From the NCBI GenBank assembly GCA_900543695.1, contig UQSG01000006.1, forward strand, positions 32,702 through 96,701: a DNA stretch of 64,000 nt, written 5' to 3'. Each line of letters starts with the position of its first letter. Within the stretch, counting starts at the first letter, position 1. The notes below the pieces were generated by a model. It was not told the DNA's origin. It saw only the letters and a program-made list of their open reading frames with translations, and made no database searches. A program made the position numbers and the translations under genes. Positions 45,372 through 53,699 of this stretch are shown here, one piece after another. This DNA is from an uncultured Clostridium sp. Its GTDB lineage: Bacteria; Bacillota; Clostridia; UBA1212; UBA1255.

Positions 45372-45764
45372 TTGAATAAAACAGTTCTCGTTTGGATTAC
45401 CAATCCCGCCGCCTGCGACAATATTGTCAAAGCGGGCAAACGGATTGCAGATGAGCTTTGCGCGGAGCTTATGATAGTAAGTATTCAAAAAACGATCCGG
45501 GACGACTGGGACGCAACGGTAAGCGATCTGGAAGCTTTAAACAACGCTTCCCGCAGTGTAAATGCCGAGCTCACGGTCATATATTCCGATAATACGCTGG
45601 AATCGGCGGTAAAGACGGTAAGCGAGGTTCAGCCGACGGCAATGGTAACCGGTCTTCCCGGAGACAGAAACAAGAATCTTTTTCTGGAACAGCTCAGAAG
45701 CTTCGACCAGGAAATTCCAATCTATACGGTGGATGCACGCGGGAACGCGCTGAAGCTGCCATAA
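45372..45764 (+). CDS. Universal-stress-like (KdpD Usp-type) small protein
   Basis: The 130-residue alpha/beta protein has a Rossmann-like order of strands. It begins TVLVWITNPAACDNIVKAGK and has a late TGLPGDRNKNLFLEQLRS resembling the nucleotide-binding loop of Usp domains in KdpD sensors. No kinase domain is attached. Role unknown; family members bind ATP or cyclic nucleotides in stress responses. The gene precedes tmk by 20 nt. Start codon is TTG or ATT-proximal: the frame begins TTG at 45372, after AAGGAGCG. Confidence 0.65.
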   Translation: MNKTVLVWITNPAACDNIVKAGKRIADELCAELMIVSIQKTIRDDWDATVSDLEALNNASRSVNAELTVIYSDNTLESAVKTVSEVQPTAMVTGLPGDRNKNLFLEQLRSFDQEIPIYTVDARGNALKLP

Positions 45765-45784
45765 ATTTACATACGGAGAAAAAT

Positions 45785-46465
45785 ATGGAACACAAAACGG
45801 TAATCATCGCTTTTGAAGGAATCGACGGCAGCGGGAAAAGCATTCAATTTAAACTGCTCAGGGAAAGCATGGCTCGGCGCGGGAAATCCGTCGGGATTCT
45901 GGATTTTCCGAATTATGACTCTTTTTTCGGAAAAGAAATCGGGCGCCTTTTGTCGGGCAAAGAAGCCGTAACGGCTTCCGAGCTGGATCCGCGTTCCATG
46001 TCGTTATGGTATGCAGCAGATCGATGGAATGCGCTTCGCGATTTTAAAGCGGCACGGTACGATCTCGTTCTGATGAACCGCTCGACAATGGCAAACGCGG
46101 CCTATCAGGGGACGCGCTGCGGCGATCCCGCTGAGCTGGCAAAATGGATTTACGAGCTGGAATTTCAAGTGTTTGGGATTCCCGAGCCGGATCTTTGCTT
46201 CATATTTGACATTCCGGTATCGCTTTCTCGAAAAAACGTCGCAAAAAAAGGCTTCCGCGGCTATGTGGGAGCAGATGCCGACGTATACGAAAAGGATGCC
46301 GCGTTTTTGGAGCGCGTCAGAACGGGATACCAAATCTGCGCCGGACTCTTCCCCGGAAGCGTTCTTCTGAATTGTGCGGCTTCGGAAAGCGAGATGCGTC
46401 CGCCGGAAGAAATCGCAGCAGAGGTTCTGCAAATCGTAAAAAGCCGTTTTCCTTATTTATATTAA
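45785..46465 (+). CDS. tmk: Thymidylate kinase-like nucleotide kinase
   Basis: The 226-residue kinase has the P-loop EGIDGSGKS at 11-19, a DRW in YAADRWNAL, and AAYQG. In the second region where dTMP kinases have DRY/DRF, this protein has MNRSTMANAAYQG. It should phosphorylate dTMP to dTDP, although the altered DR motif leaves open a related substrate. GGAG lies before the ATG. It converges on the nahK-like gene with only 5 nt between stops. Confidence 0.85.
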   Translation: MEHKTVIIAFEGIDGSGKSIQFKLLRESMARRGKSVGILDFPNYDSFFGKEIGRLLSGKEAVTASELDPRSMSLWYAADRWNALRDFKAARYDLVLMNRSTMANAAYQGTRCGDPAELAKWIYELEFQVFGIPEPDLCFIFDIPVSLSRKNVAKKGFRGYVGADADVYEKDAAFLERVRTGYQICAGLFPGSVLLNCAASESEMRPPEEIAAEVLQIVKSRFPYLY

Positions 46466-46470
46466 ACAGA

Positions 46471-47571
46471 TTAGCATGCGGAGCTCGTAATCTCCCGCAT
46501 TTTTTCTATATTCTGTTCCATTTCCAAAGCCAGCTTGATTTGTGTGCGGGCCCTGTCCAGATTCTGACCGGGGCGGTGAATTGTGAAATATACGTCTCCG
46601 TTTAAATGATCCCCCAGGAACCGCATTCCGCATTCCAGCGTCATCAGAACTGCGGATTCGGGAAGCAGCGCAAGCTCCGCAGGCATGAGCTTTTCTTTCA
46701 TTTCACTTAAATAGCCGTTTGTATATTCTCTGTAGAGATCCAGATTGAACCGAACCTTTTCAAGATCGCGCTCATCCTCCGCCGCTGTATTCGTTCCAAA
46801 TCGGATGCTGTCTCCAAAGTCATACAGTGCGGAGCCGGGCATCACCGTATCCATATCGATAAGGCAGACAACCTCATCGGTTTTCCTGTCAATCAATACA
46901 TTATTGAGCTTTGTGTCGTTATGAGTGACGCGGACCGGGATGCTTCCGTCCTCCAGCCGCTTCGTTATAATGTCATAAAAATCCTGTCTTTTCTCAAAAA
47001 ATGCGATTTCTTCCGCCACGGCGCCGCGCCTGCCTGCTTTGTCCTCCTGTACGGCGCGCTGAAAATCACGATACCGGCTCGGCGTATTGTGAAAGTTTTC
47101 GATTGTTTCTACGAGCTGCTCAGACGGATAGCAGTCAAGCATTTTCTGAAAAATCCCAAGCGCTACGCCCGCATTGTAAAAGTCCTCCGGTTTCTCCACT
47201 CTGTCGTACGCAACGCATCCGTCGATAAAATTGTACGCACGCCAGTATTCGCCCGCATCATCGATATAAAGCAGGCCGCCGCTTGTCGTTTTGATTATAT
47301 GCAGCGTACTGCGCTCCGGATCCTTTCCCTCTTTTGCTGCAATGCTGCGGATATATTTCGTCACCTTGTCAATATTTTCCATCAATTCCACAGGCTTCGT
47401 GAAAATAGCCGTGTTGATTTTCTGTAAAATGTATTTCTTAAGGGATCCGTCCGCCTGCTGATAGGTAAGCTGATAAGTGCCGTTGATATGTCCCGATGTA
47501 TTTTCCTCATACTCCCGGAATTCACCCTCAAATCGAAAATTCCGGAATAATGCCTCATCTAGTTTCTGCAT
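46471..47571 (-). CDS. N-acetylhexosamine kinase-like phosphotransferase (APH fold)
   Basis: The 366-residue protein resembles bifidobacterial NahK (about 359 residues), which phosphorylates GlcNAc or GalNAc at C1 in mucin and milk-oligosaccharide use. Seen motifs: HINGTYQLTY near the start, catalytic HNDTKLNNVL and metal-binding IDMDTVMPG. Partner genes of that pathway (lacto-N-biose phosphorylase, uridylyltransferase) are absent here. It follows pdxA by 27 nt on the same strand and spoVB before it. AGGAGA precedes the ATG. Confidence 0.8.
   Translation of the reverse strand: MQKLDEALFRNFRFEGEFREYEENTSGHINGTYQLTYQQADGSLKKYILQKINTAIFTKPVELMENIDKVTKYIRSIAAKEGKDPERSTLHIIKTTSGGLLYIDDAGEYWRAYNFIDGCVAYDRVEKPEDFYNAGVALGIFQKMLDCYPSEQLVETIENFHNTPSRYRDFQRAVQEDKAGRRGAVAEEIAFFEKRQDFYDIITKRLEDGSIPVRVTHNDTKLNNVLIDRKTDEVVCLIDMDTVMPGSALYDFGDSIRFGTNTAAEDERDLEKVRFNLDLYREYTNGYLSEMKEKLMPAELALLPESAVLMTLECGMRFLGDHLNGDVYFTIHRPGQNLDRARTQIKLALEMEQNIEKMREITSSAC
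46476..46506 (+). terminator. Terminator of tmk embedded in the end of the nahK-like gene
   Basis: ATGCGGAG (46476-46483) pairs, with one bulge, with CTCCCGCAT (46492-46500), followed by TTTTTC. It occupies the last codons of the convergent gene. Confidence 0.6.
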
Positions 47572-47598
47572 CCTGCTGGTTCTCCTTTATTCTATCGG

Positions 47599-48537
47599 TT
47601 ATCGGTATGAATACTTAGCCGCCAAAGCCACCGCCTCCGCCATACTGACAGAGGAGGCTCTGCCTGTCCAGGCGATGTCAAAAGCCGTGCCGTGATCCAC
47701 TGAAGTTCTCAAATACGGCATGGAATGCGTTAACGCTATGGTGCGCTCGAAATCAAGCGTTTTCGTTGCGATATGTCCCTGATCATGATAAAGAGAAAGC
47801 ACCGCACGGTATTTTCCCATATAAGCCTGATGAAATACGGAATCTGCGCTGATCGGTCCCTCTACGTCGAATCCCCGTGCCTTCAGATGCGCCACAGCAG
47901 GCGATATGATTTCTGCTTCCTCCGTCCCGAACAGACCATGCTCTCCGCTGTGCGGATTAAGCCCAGCTATGGCAAATTTACCGGCCGGCGCGCCAATGCG
48001 GTCGAGCGCTTCTGTACATCTTATCGCATAATCAATGATTCTGTCTTTTGTCAGCGCATCAATTGCCTTTCGAAGAGAGAGATGGCGTGTCAGAAAAAAA
48101 ACGCGCAGGCCCCGCGTCTCAAACATCGTAAGCGGATCCAGCGTGCCGGTAAGCGCCGCGTAAATTTCCGTGTGTCCGATATAGGGGACGCCCGCCGCCC
48201 GAAGCGCTTCTTTGTTGATAGGCGCCGTTGCTACCGCGGCCGCTTCTCCCCTGCTGCAAAGCTCATGAGAGATCCGGATGCAGTCGTAGGCCGCCTGCCC
48301 GGCAAAAGCGCAGATCTTCCCCGCCGTGTCGGCATTGATTTTCCCCATACAGGGGACGTGGTAAATCTGATCTGCATACCTGCCCATAAAGTGACGGATT
48401 CCCAGCCTTTGCGCCGCCTGCTCCAAAATATCGGCATCACCGATCAGGAGGGGCCTGCATTTTTCATTGATCCCGGGATCTGCCAACGTTTTCACGGTAA
48501 TTTCCGGTCCAATTCCGCAGGGATCTCCCATCGTCAT
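47599..48537 (-). CDS. pdxA: PdxA-family 4-hydroxythreonine-4-phosphate dehydrogenase
   Basis: The enzyme oxidises 4-phospho-hydroxy-L-threonine in PLP synthesis; PdxA2 paralogues act on 4-phospho-erythronate or threonate. It has ITVKTLADPG, HTEIYAALTG, LNPHSGEHGLFG and YHDQGHIATKTL with metal-binding His residues. From ATG 48537 it is about 312 residues; this start drops a beta strand (KKIIA) usually present, so a TTG at 48570, inside spoVB, is a plausible true start. Other PLP genes are absent, so PdxA2-type activity is possible. It overlaps or abuts the spoVB stop. Confidence 0.85.
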   Translation of the reverse strand: MTMGDPCGIGPEITVKTLADPGINEKCRPLLIGDADILEQAAQRLGIRHFMGRYADQIYHVPCMGKINADTAGKICAFAGQAAYDCIRISHELCSRGEAAAVATAPINKEALRAAGVPYIGHTEIYAALTGTLDPLTMFETRGLRVFFLTRHLSLRKAIDALTKDRIIDYAIRCTEALDRIGAPAGKFAIAGLNPHSGEHGLFGTEEAEIISPAVAHLKARGFDVEGPISADSVFHQAYMGKYRAVLSLYHDQGHIATKTLDFERTIALTHSMPYLRTSVDHGTAFDIAWTGRASSVSMAEAVALAAKYSYR

Positions 48538-48539
48538 CG

Positions 48540-50072
48540 CTATGATTTTCTTATTTGCAGCTTCCTCCAAAACAAATCGCCCCACTTCAAGTTCCTGAAC
48601 ATTGTAGCAACCAGAAGCAGAACCGTCAAGCAGCATGCGCAGCCGCAGACAAAAAAACTTAGAAATTTGTTTTGAATCGGTATTGACAGCATTATTTTTC
48701 CGACGTAAATGCAGCCTGCCGCAATCACGGACGGTTTTAAAATCCAATCACGTAAATGAACGGCAAGCCCCGTCGTTTTAATGACAATACACAGATTTAG
48801 AAAAACCGTAGCCGCCATGCTCAGAATGCTTCCCAAAATATATGCCCGAATGCCCATCTGCGGAACGCCGAACCAGATGAATCCGATCGTAATGAGATAG
48901 CCCACCGTTGAAGTTGCCAGCGAAAGGCCCTGTTTTCCGAGTCCATTAATAATGCCCGCCATAATTTGTTCTACATACATGAAAATGCAGCAATAGGAAA
49001 GCTGCGCAAGAATGACGCCTACGCCCTGGCCCGGATACAGCAGCTCTCCGGCAAAATCACCTAACGAAAAATACAGCCCGAAAAAAACAAATCCAAGCAG
49101 GAAGCCCATGTTGAGACACCTGGAAATTCTCAGATTCGCCAGCTTATAATTTTTAACAGATATTGCTTCAGAAATTGCCGGAACAAGCGTGGTGGCTACG
49201 GATGACGTAATAAGCGTCGGAAAGGCAATCAACGGCATTGCCATGCCGGAAATCCGCCCCAGCGTTTCGATCCCGCTTTTATAGTCGAGTCCGCCGGCAA
49301 TAAAGCGCATCGGCAGAAGCACGGTTTCCACCATTCCCATAAAAGAAATTGCCAGACGGTTGAGGGAGATCGGCAGGGAATATTTCAGGATCGTTTTCGC
49401 TGCCGCTTTCCTTGTCAGCGTCGGAGCCTCCTTGCTCTTTTCCCTGCGAAAGGCGATGCCGACGACAATCAGGTTTGCCATTTCCCCGAAGGCTGCGGAA
49501 GTCGTCGCAATCGCGCAGGCATATGCCAGATTGCTGCCCGCAATGCGGTTTGCTACGAAAAAGATAACGGCGATTCGTACAATCTGTTCCGCGATCTGAG
49601 AAAGCGCCGTCGGCGTCACGTGAGAGGATCCATAAAAATATCCTTTGATTGCAGATGCGGATGCTACGATCGGAATGCAGGGAGCCAGCATGATCAGGGA
49701 GTAGTAGGCACGCCCGTCGTTCAAAATTTCCTCTGCGATCGTTTTGCCAAACACCGCAAGCAGAATGCCGCAGACCGCACCCGCTGCCAGCAAAACCACA
49801 AAGGCCGTTTTAGCGACGCGCAGCGCGTTTGCATTCCTTCCGCGCGCCCGTTCCTGCGCTGTCATTCCCGAAACGCTGATTGACACACCAGAGGTCAGCG
49901 TCAGTATGATCAGGCTGTAAACGGGTGACGCCAGCTGAAACAGCCCCATTCCTTCGGCTCCAAGGATATTCGACATATAAATCCGGTTGACAAAGCCTAA
50001 TATCCTCACGATGAAAGCAGCAGCCATCAGCTTCATGGCTCCCGCTTTATAGGTTTCCCTTTTTTGATTCAA
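48540..50072 (-). CDS. spoVB: SpoVB-type flippase (MOP superfamily)
   Basis: This 510-residue protein has about 14 membrane helices and starts GAMKLMAAAFIVRILGFVNR. It has GAEGMGLFQLASPVYSLI and IKGYFYGSSHVTPTALSQ, which are characteristic of SpoVB/MurJ-like lipid II flippases. SpoVB relatives are used for spore cortex synthesis. It is the first of the spoVB-pdxA-nahK series. The ATG lies 12 nt after AAAGGGA. Confidence 0.88.
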   Translation of the reverse strand: MNQKRETYKAGAMKLMAAAFIVRILGFVNRIYMSNILGAEGMGLFQLASPVYSLIILTLTSGVSISVSGMTAQERARGRNANALRVAKTAFVVLLAAGAVCGILLAVFGKTIAEEILNDGRAYYSLIMLAPCIPIVASASAIKGYFYGSSHVTPTALSQIAEQIVRIAVIFFVANRIAGSNLAYACAIATTSAAFGEMANLIVVGIAFRREKSKEAPTLTRKAAAKTILKYSLPISLNRLAISFMGMVETVLLPMRFIAGGLDYKSGIETLGRISGMAMPLIAFPTLITSSVATTLVPAISEAISVKNYKLANLRISRCLNMGFLLGFVFFGLYFSLGDFAGELLYPGQGVGVILAQLSYCCIFMYVEQIMAGIINGLGKQGLSLATSTVGYLITIGFIWFGVPQMGIRAYILGSILSMAATVFLNLCIVIKTTGLAVHLRDWILKPSVIAAGCIYVGKIMLSIPIQNKFLSFFVCGCACCLTVLLLVATMFRNLKWGDLFWRKLQIRKS

Positions 50073-50173
50073 TCAAAATACCGGCTTCCTGTACTTCGCT
50101 ATATACAAGTTTATGCCGATGGAGAGCCAATATTCTTCATTCTGGTTACTTTTTTCCTGCGGAAGCGGCGCGG

Positions 50174-51328
50174 TCAGCGGCCGGACCTGCTATTTTTGCG
50201 CTGCCGCAGCTTTTCAAACAGCATGGCCAGGAAAAATCCCGTAAGAAAGCCGCTGAAATGCGCATAGTTATTTACGTTCTCCGCAAACAGCCCATAGAAC
50301 AGGTTGTAAATCACCATAAAAGCAATGATAAAATAGCTTCCGGCATATCGAAACGCTCTTGCGGATTTTCCAAAAAACATCCTGTAAATCAGTACGCCGC
50401 CCAAGCCCATAATTGCGCCGGACGCTCCCAGAGAACGCGTTGCTCCGTCCATAAAAAGGAGCGTAAGAAGACTTCCCGCAAGCCCGGAGGTCATATAAAC
50501 AATCCAATATTCCAGATCCGAGTAAAAATTATTTAAGATACTGCTTAAGTAGCACAGCATCAGCATGTTGCCTAGCAAATGGCTGAAATCGGCATGGAGA
50601 AAAATAGAAGTTATCAGGCGCCACCATTCCCCCTCCAGAACGGCGTCGTTATACTGGATGCCGAAAAATTCAATCGGTTTATAGCCCATCCGCGCTTCTA
50701 AAATCAAATCCAGCGCAAAAACCGAGATATTGATGATCAGGATTACAATAAGAGGATGGAGAAGACTTTTTTTCTCACGGCTCGGGCGGATATCCCGCAG
50801 GGTTTCCCTGTAGGCGTTTTTTTTCTGCTCCGTAGCAGCGCGGCGTTCTTCCGGACTCATATGTGCCGCTACGGAAGCGCGGTCTAAAATCTTGCGCAGA
50901 TATTTATCCTGCACGCGCCCGCCGCCAACCCGCAGATATGTACCGGCGCGGAAATCGTACACAATCAATTCTGTAAGAAGCTTGACACGGATGTTGGCAT
51001 TCAGCTCTTTCTCCAAAAACTCGATAAAAGCGCCTGCCGGAGCTTCCGCAAAATCTGCAATAAAAAGAAACGTCCGAAAAACGTGCCCGGCGCTGTTAAC
51101 GTCTAGCGGTTCCTCCCGCAGCGCCTGCATTTTTTCGGAAATAAAGGCTTGATCCGTGGTCGTATACAAATATAAAAGCTGCGTGGCGCCCATGTCCCGC
51201 TTAAATAAAAATCCGCCCTGCGGGTGGATCTTATAGTAAGCGTCCTGCGCGGCGGAGGCCGCAAGCCATGCTGAAAAATCATTGATATTTTCCTTTGAGA
51301 AAAAATCAGCCACGTCTGATATATCCAC
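50174..51328 (-). CDS. Rhomboid intramembrane serine protease with N-terminal domain
   Basis: The 384-residue protein has about 175 N-terminal cytoplasmic residues without a family I recognise, then six or seven membrane helices. The catalytic dyad is Ser in LGASGAIMG and His in NYAHFSGFLTG; HLLGNMLML is the conserved N in the second helix. Rhomboids cut helices within the membrane. It overlaps the S1 gene by 23 nt. Confidence 0.88.
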   Translation of the reverse strand: MDISDVADFFSKENINDFSAWLAASAAQDAYYKIHPQGGFLFKRDMGATQLLYLYTTTDQAFISEKMQALREEPLDVNSAGHVFRTFLFIADFAEAPAGAFIEFLEKELNANIRVKLLTELIVYDFRAGTYLRVGGGRVQDKYLRKILDRASVAAHMSPEERRAATEQKKNAYRETLRDIRPSREKKSLLHPLIVILIINISVFALDLILEARMGYKPIEFFGIQYNDAVLEGEWWRLITSIFLHADFSHLLGNMLMLCYLSSILNNFYSDLEYWIVYMTSGLAGSLLTLLFMDGATRSLGASGAIMGLGGVLIYRMFFGKSARAFRYAGSYFIIAFMVIYNLFYGLFAENVNNYAHFSGFLTGFFLAMLFEKLRQRKNSRSGR

Positions 51329-51839
51329 CGCCCCGTTTGTTTTCGCTTTGCCGCTTCACATCAATCAGGCGTTCTTCACTCAGTTTCATATATTTGGACA
51401 GCCGGTCTTCAAACGTATCGGCCTGGCTGCTCTTAAAATCGTCAAATACCGGCGGCGGCTGAGAAATCAGATCCTGCTTGGAATCCTTTGCCTGCGCTTC
51501 CTTCGTCCGGCGCCGCTGGATCCGCTCCTGACGCCTGTCCGTCCGGATGTCTCCCTCTGCCGGAGCTCGGAATTTATTGACGTTCGGATCTCCGTTCATC
51601 GTCAAAATTTCGTCTGCCTTCTTAATGGACAGACGTTTCTTTCCGTCATGATCGGTTGCCAGAGACACGACGCGCACCTGCTGCCCTACCCATAAAAAAT
51701 CATTGACATCCTTTACAAAATTCTTGGATATTTCGGATATATGTACCAGGCCCGACGTGCCGTCTTCAAGGAGTACGAACGCTCCGAAATTCATAATGGC
51801 GGTTACCTTTCCGCACATAACATCACTTACACCCGGCAT
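51306..51839 (-). CDS. S1 RNA-binding domain protein (YabR/GSP13-like)
   Basis: The 177-residue protein has one S1 domain (residues 3-70: GKVTAIMNFGAFVLLEDGTS, GLVHISEIS, KKRLSIKKA) and a long basic, disordered tail. The yabP-yabQ-divIC-yabR order is shared with Bacillus and Clostridia. It probably binds ribosomes or RNA. Confidence 0.88.
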   Translation of the reverse strand: MPGVSDVMCGKVTAIMNFGAFVLLEDGTSGLVHISEISKNFVKDVNDFLWVGQQVRVVSLATDHDGKKRLSIKKADEILTMNGDPNVNKFRAPAEGDIRTDRRQERIQRRRTKEAQAKDSKQDLISQPPPVFDDFKSSQADTFEDRLSKYMKLSEERLIDVKRQSENKRGGGYIRRG

Positions 51840-51861
51840 AAAAAAACGGCTTCATCCTTTC

Positions 51862-52131
51862 TTATTCCTCTCTCACAAACACGGTTTCATCACTTTTCAC
51901 ATATCCAAGATCTTCGCGCGCTTTTCGTTCCACATACTCGTCGCTGCCCAAAATAGACTTTTCCTCTTCCAGCTCTTCAAGCTTCTGCTCTGCAACGCGA
52001 ATTTCATCTTCCAGTGTTTTATTCCGCTCTATATTCCTGTCGAGGACGCTCTGCTGTGAAACGAGCAGCGCCGCCAGTCCCGCTGCCGCGGCAAGAAAGA
52101 TCAGATTCCGTAATTTAAAAATCCTGCGCAT
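51862..52131 (-). CDS. divIC: Septum formation initiator DivIC/FtsB-like
   Basis: The 89-residue protein has one membrane helix (about 9-27) followed by a coiled coil (NKTLEDEIRVAEQKLEEL) and a C-terminal YVERKAREDLGYV that is typical of FtsB/DivIC. It joins FtsL and DivIB in the divisome. It lies in the yabP-yabQ cluster. Confidence 0.9.
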   Translation of the reverse strand: MRRIFKLRNLIFLAAAAGLAALLVSQQSVLDRNIERNKTLEDEIRVAEQKLEELEEEKSILGSDEYVERKAREDLGYVKSDETVFVREE

Positions 52132-52179
52132 AAAAACACCCGCTTTATCTTATGTAAAGAACGCGTCTATTATATCCGA

Positions 52180-52587
52180 TCAATGCCGTTTCGTAAATAG
52201 CTTTTTAAATATTTTTGCAAAAAATTTCCCCATATAAAAGAGAATCGTATAAAGAATTTTAAAGGTCAGCTTCAGGATGCGGTTCACAACCGGAGCCAGA
52301 AGGAAAAAGTACGCTGTAAGTCCTGCGGCGGCTCCGAGGATGCAGTAGCTGCGTACCTCTCCCCCGTTAAAAAGATAGAGGCCCAGCGTGAAAATACAAA
52401 AAGAAGAAATCGCAAAAATAACGTCAGTGATCTGAACCGATACAAAGTCAAATTTTTCTCCTGCTCCCTTAAAGGAAATATGGAATGCCCGAAACACATC
52501 GAACAGGCAGCCGATCACGAGGCCTGCGGCGCCCATCAGAAAAAATACTCGTATTGTTTCTAAGGTTTGATTCGTTCCGTCTGCCAT
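52180..52587 (-). CDS. yabQ: Spore cortex biosynthesis protein YabQ
   Basis: The 135-residue protein has about four membrane helices and a basic Phe/Lys-rich tail (KFFAKIFKKLFTKRH). It lies 2 nt after yabP. The family is restricted to endospore formers and is needed for cortex formation. Confidence 0.88.
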   Translation of the reverse strand: MADGTNQTLETIRVFFLMGAAGLVIGCLFDVFRAFHISFKGAGEKFDFVSVQITDVIFAISSFCIFTLGLYLFNGGEVRSYCILGAAAGLTAYFFLLAPVVNRILKLTFKILYTILFYMGKFFAKIFKKLFTKRH

Positions 52588-52589
52588 AA

Positions 52590-52880
52590 TTATCTAAAAA
52601 TTCTCCCTACGATGCCTTTTTTATTTTTGTTCGTATCTTCATATTCGCAGCTGTATACGTACCCGTTGATCACCAGCTCATGCTGCTCCAGGCTCAGGCG
52701 CGCAATTTTGAGGCCCTCGCCCCGGATCAGCATTTTTCCAAGCTCCGTCTCGATATCTACAAAGGTTTCGTCGAAGCCGATAATGTCATTCACTCCCGTA
52801 ACCTTTATTTTTTCTCTGTTTTGGATATTTACGTCCTGGCCGTTTAATTTTACCGGTACTCTGTTGTTGGTATCGTTCAT
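52590..52880 (-). CDS. yabP: Sporulation protein YabP
   Basis: The 96-residue protein has the YabP/YqfC fold: IQNREKIKVTGVNDIIGFDE, then IETELGKMLIRGEGL. Expressed in the mother cell in relatives. The AAGGAG site precedes the ATG; a mother-cell promoter is expected but I cannot place it with confidence. Confidence 0.92.
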   Translation of the reverse strand: MNDTNNRVPVKLNGQDVNIQNREKIKVTGVNDIIGFDETFVDIETELGKMLIRGEGLKIARLSLEQHELVINGYVYSCEYEDTNKNKKGIVGRIFR

Positions 52881-52987
52881 CGTCCCTGCTCCTTAATAAT
52901 GCTTCTCTGCAATATTTATATAGCCGTAATTTCCAAATTATGCTATACTTCGGTTGTCTTTTTTATTTTCGGGAGGTTCTGTTTCTG

Positions 52988-53692
52988 ATGGAGGAATACA
53001 TCGTTTTCGAACGTGTCAGTAAGTCTTATACGGTCGGCGATTTAAAAATCGATGCGGTGAGCGAGGCTTCCTTTTCCGCCGCGAAGGGGGAATTCACGGT
53101 GATCGTAGGCGCAAGCGGCGCGGGAAAAACAACCGTCCTCAATATGCTGGGCGGAATGGACCGCTGCTCCTCCGGAAAAATATTCCTGGACGGCTGTGAG
53201 ATCAGCGCGATGTCTCAAAAGGAGCTCGTATATTACAGACGATACGACGTAGGCTTTGTCTTTCAGTTTTATAATTTAATGCAGAATCTGACCGCTCTGG
53301 AAAACGTGGAAATTGCAGCCCAGATCTGCCGGGATCCGCTGGATGCCGCCGAAACGCTGCGCGCCGTAGGCCTCTCCGATCGGATCGGAAATTTTCCCGC
53401 ACAGCTTTCCGGGGGAGAACAGCAGCGTGTCGCCATCGCAAGAGCAATCGCGAAGAATCCTAAAATCCTGTTATGCGACGAGCCCACCGGCGCGCTGGGT
53501 TTTAATACCGGCGCAGCGATTTTGAAATTGCTTCAGGATATCTGCAAAAATTATAATAAGAATGTGATTGTAATCACGCATAATCAGGCGATCACCCCCA
53601 TGGCGGACAAGGTCATAACGATGCGGAGCGGCCGGGTACAGGACATCGTCGTAAATCCCGATCCGGTGCCGATCGAACAAATCACATGGTGA
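52988..53692 (+). CDS. MacB/LolD-type ABC ATPase with altered D-loop
   Basis: The 234-residue ATPase has Walker A GASGAGKTT at 41-49, signature LSGGEQQRVAIARA, Walker B LLCDEPTGAL and an H-loop ITHNQAI. The D-loop reads GALGFNTG; the usual Asp after GAL is Gly. ATG 52988 is preceded by GGGAGG at 11 nt. Paired with the FtsX-type permease that follows 7 nt later. These pairs export peptides, or transmit force or signals across the membrane. Confidence 0.9.
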   Translation: MEEYIVFERVSKSYTVGDLKIDAVSEASFSAAKGEFTVIVGASGAGKTTVLNMLGGMDRCSSGKIFLDGCEISAMSQKELVYYRRYDVGFVFQFYNLMQNLTALENVEIAAQICRDPLDAAETLRAVGLSDRIGNFPAQLSGGEQQRVAIARAIAKNPKILLCDEPTGALGFNTGAAILKLLQDICKNYNKNVIVITHNQAITPMADKVITMRSGRVQDIVVNPDPVPIEQITW

Positions 53693-53699
53693 TCCGGCA

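Noticed and set aside
48538..48747. N-terminal extension of pdxA to 48747
   Set aside because: Overlaps the SpoVB coding end in another frame; residues before KKIIAMTMGDP do not fit the family.
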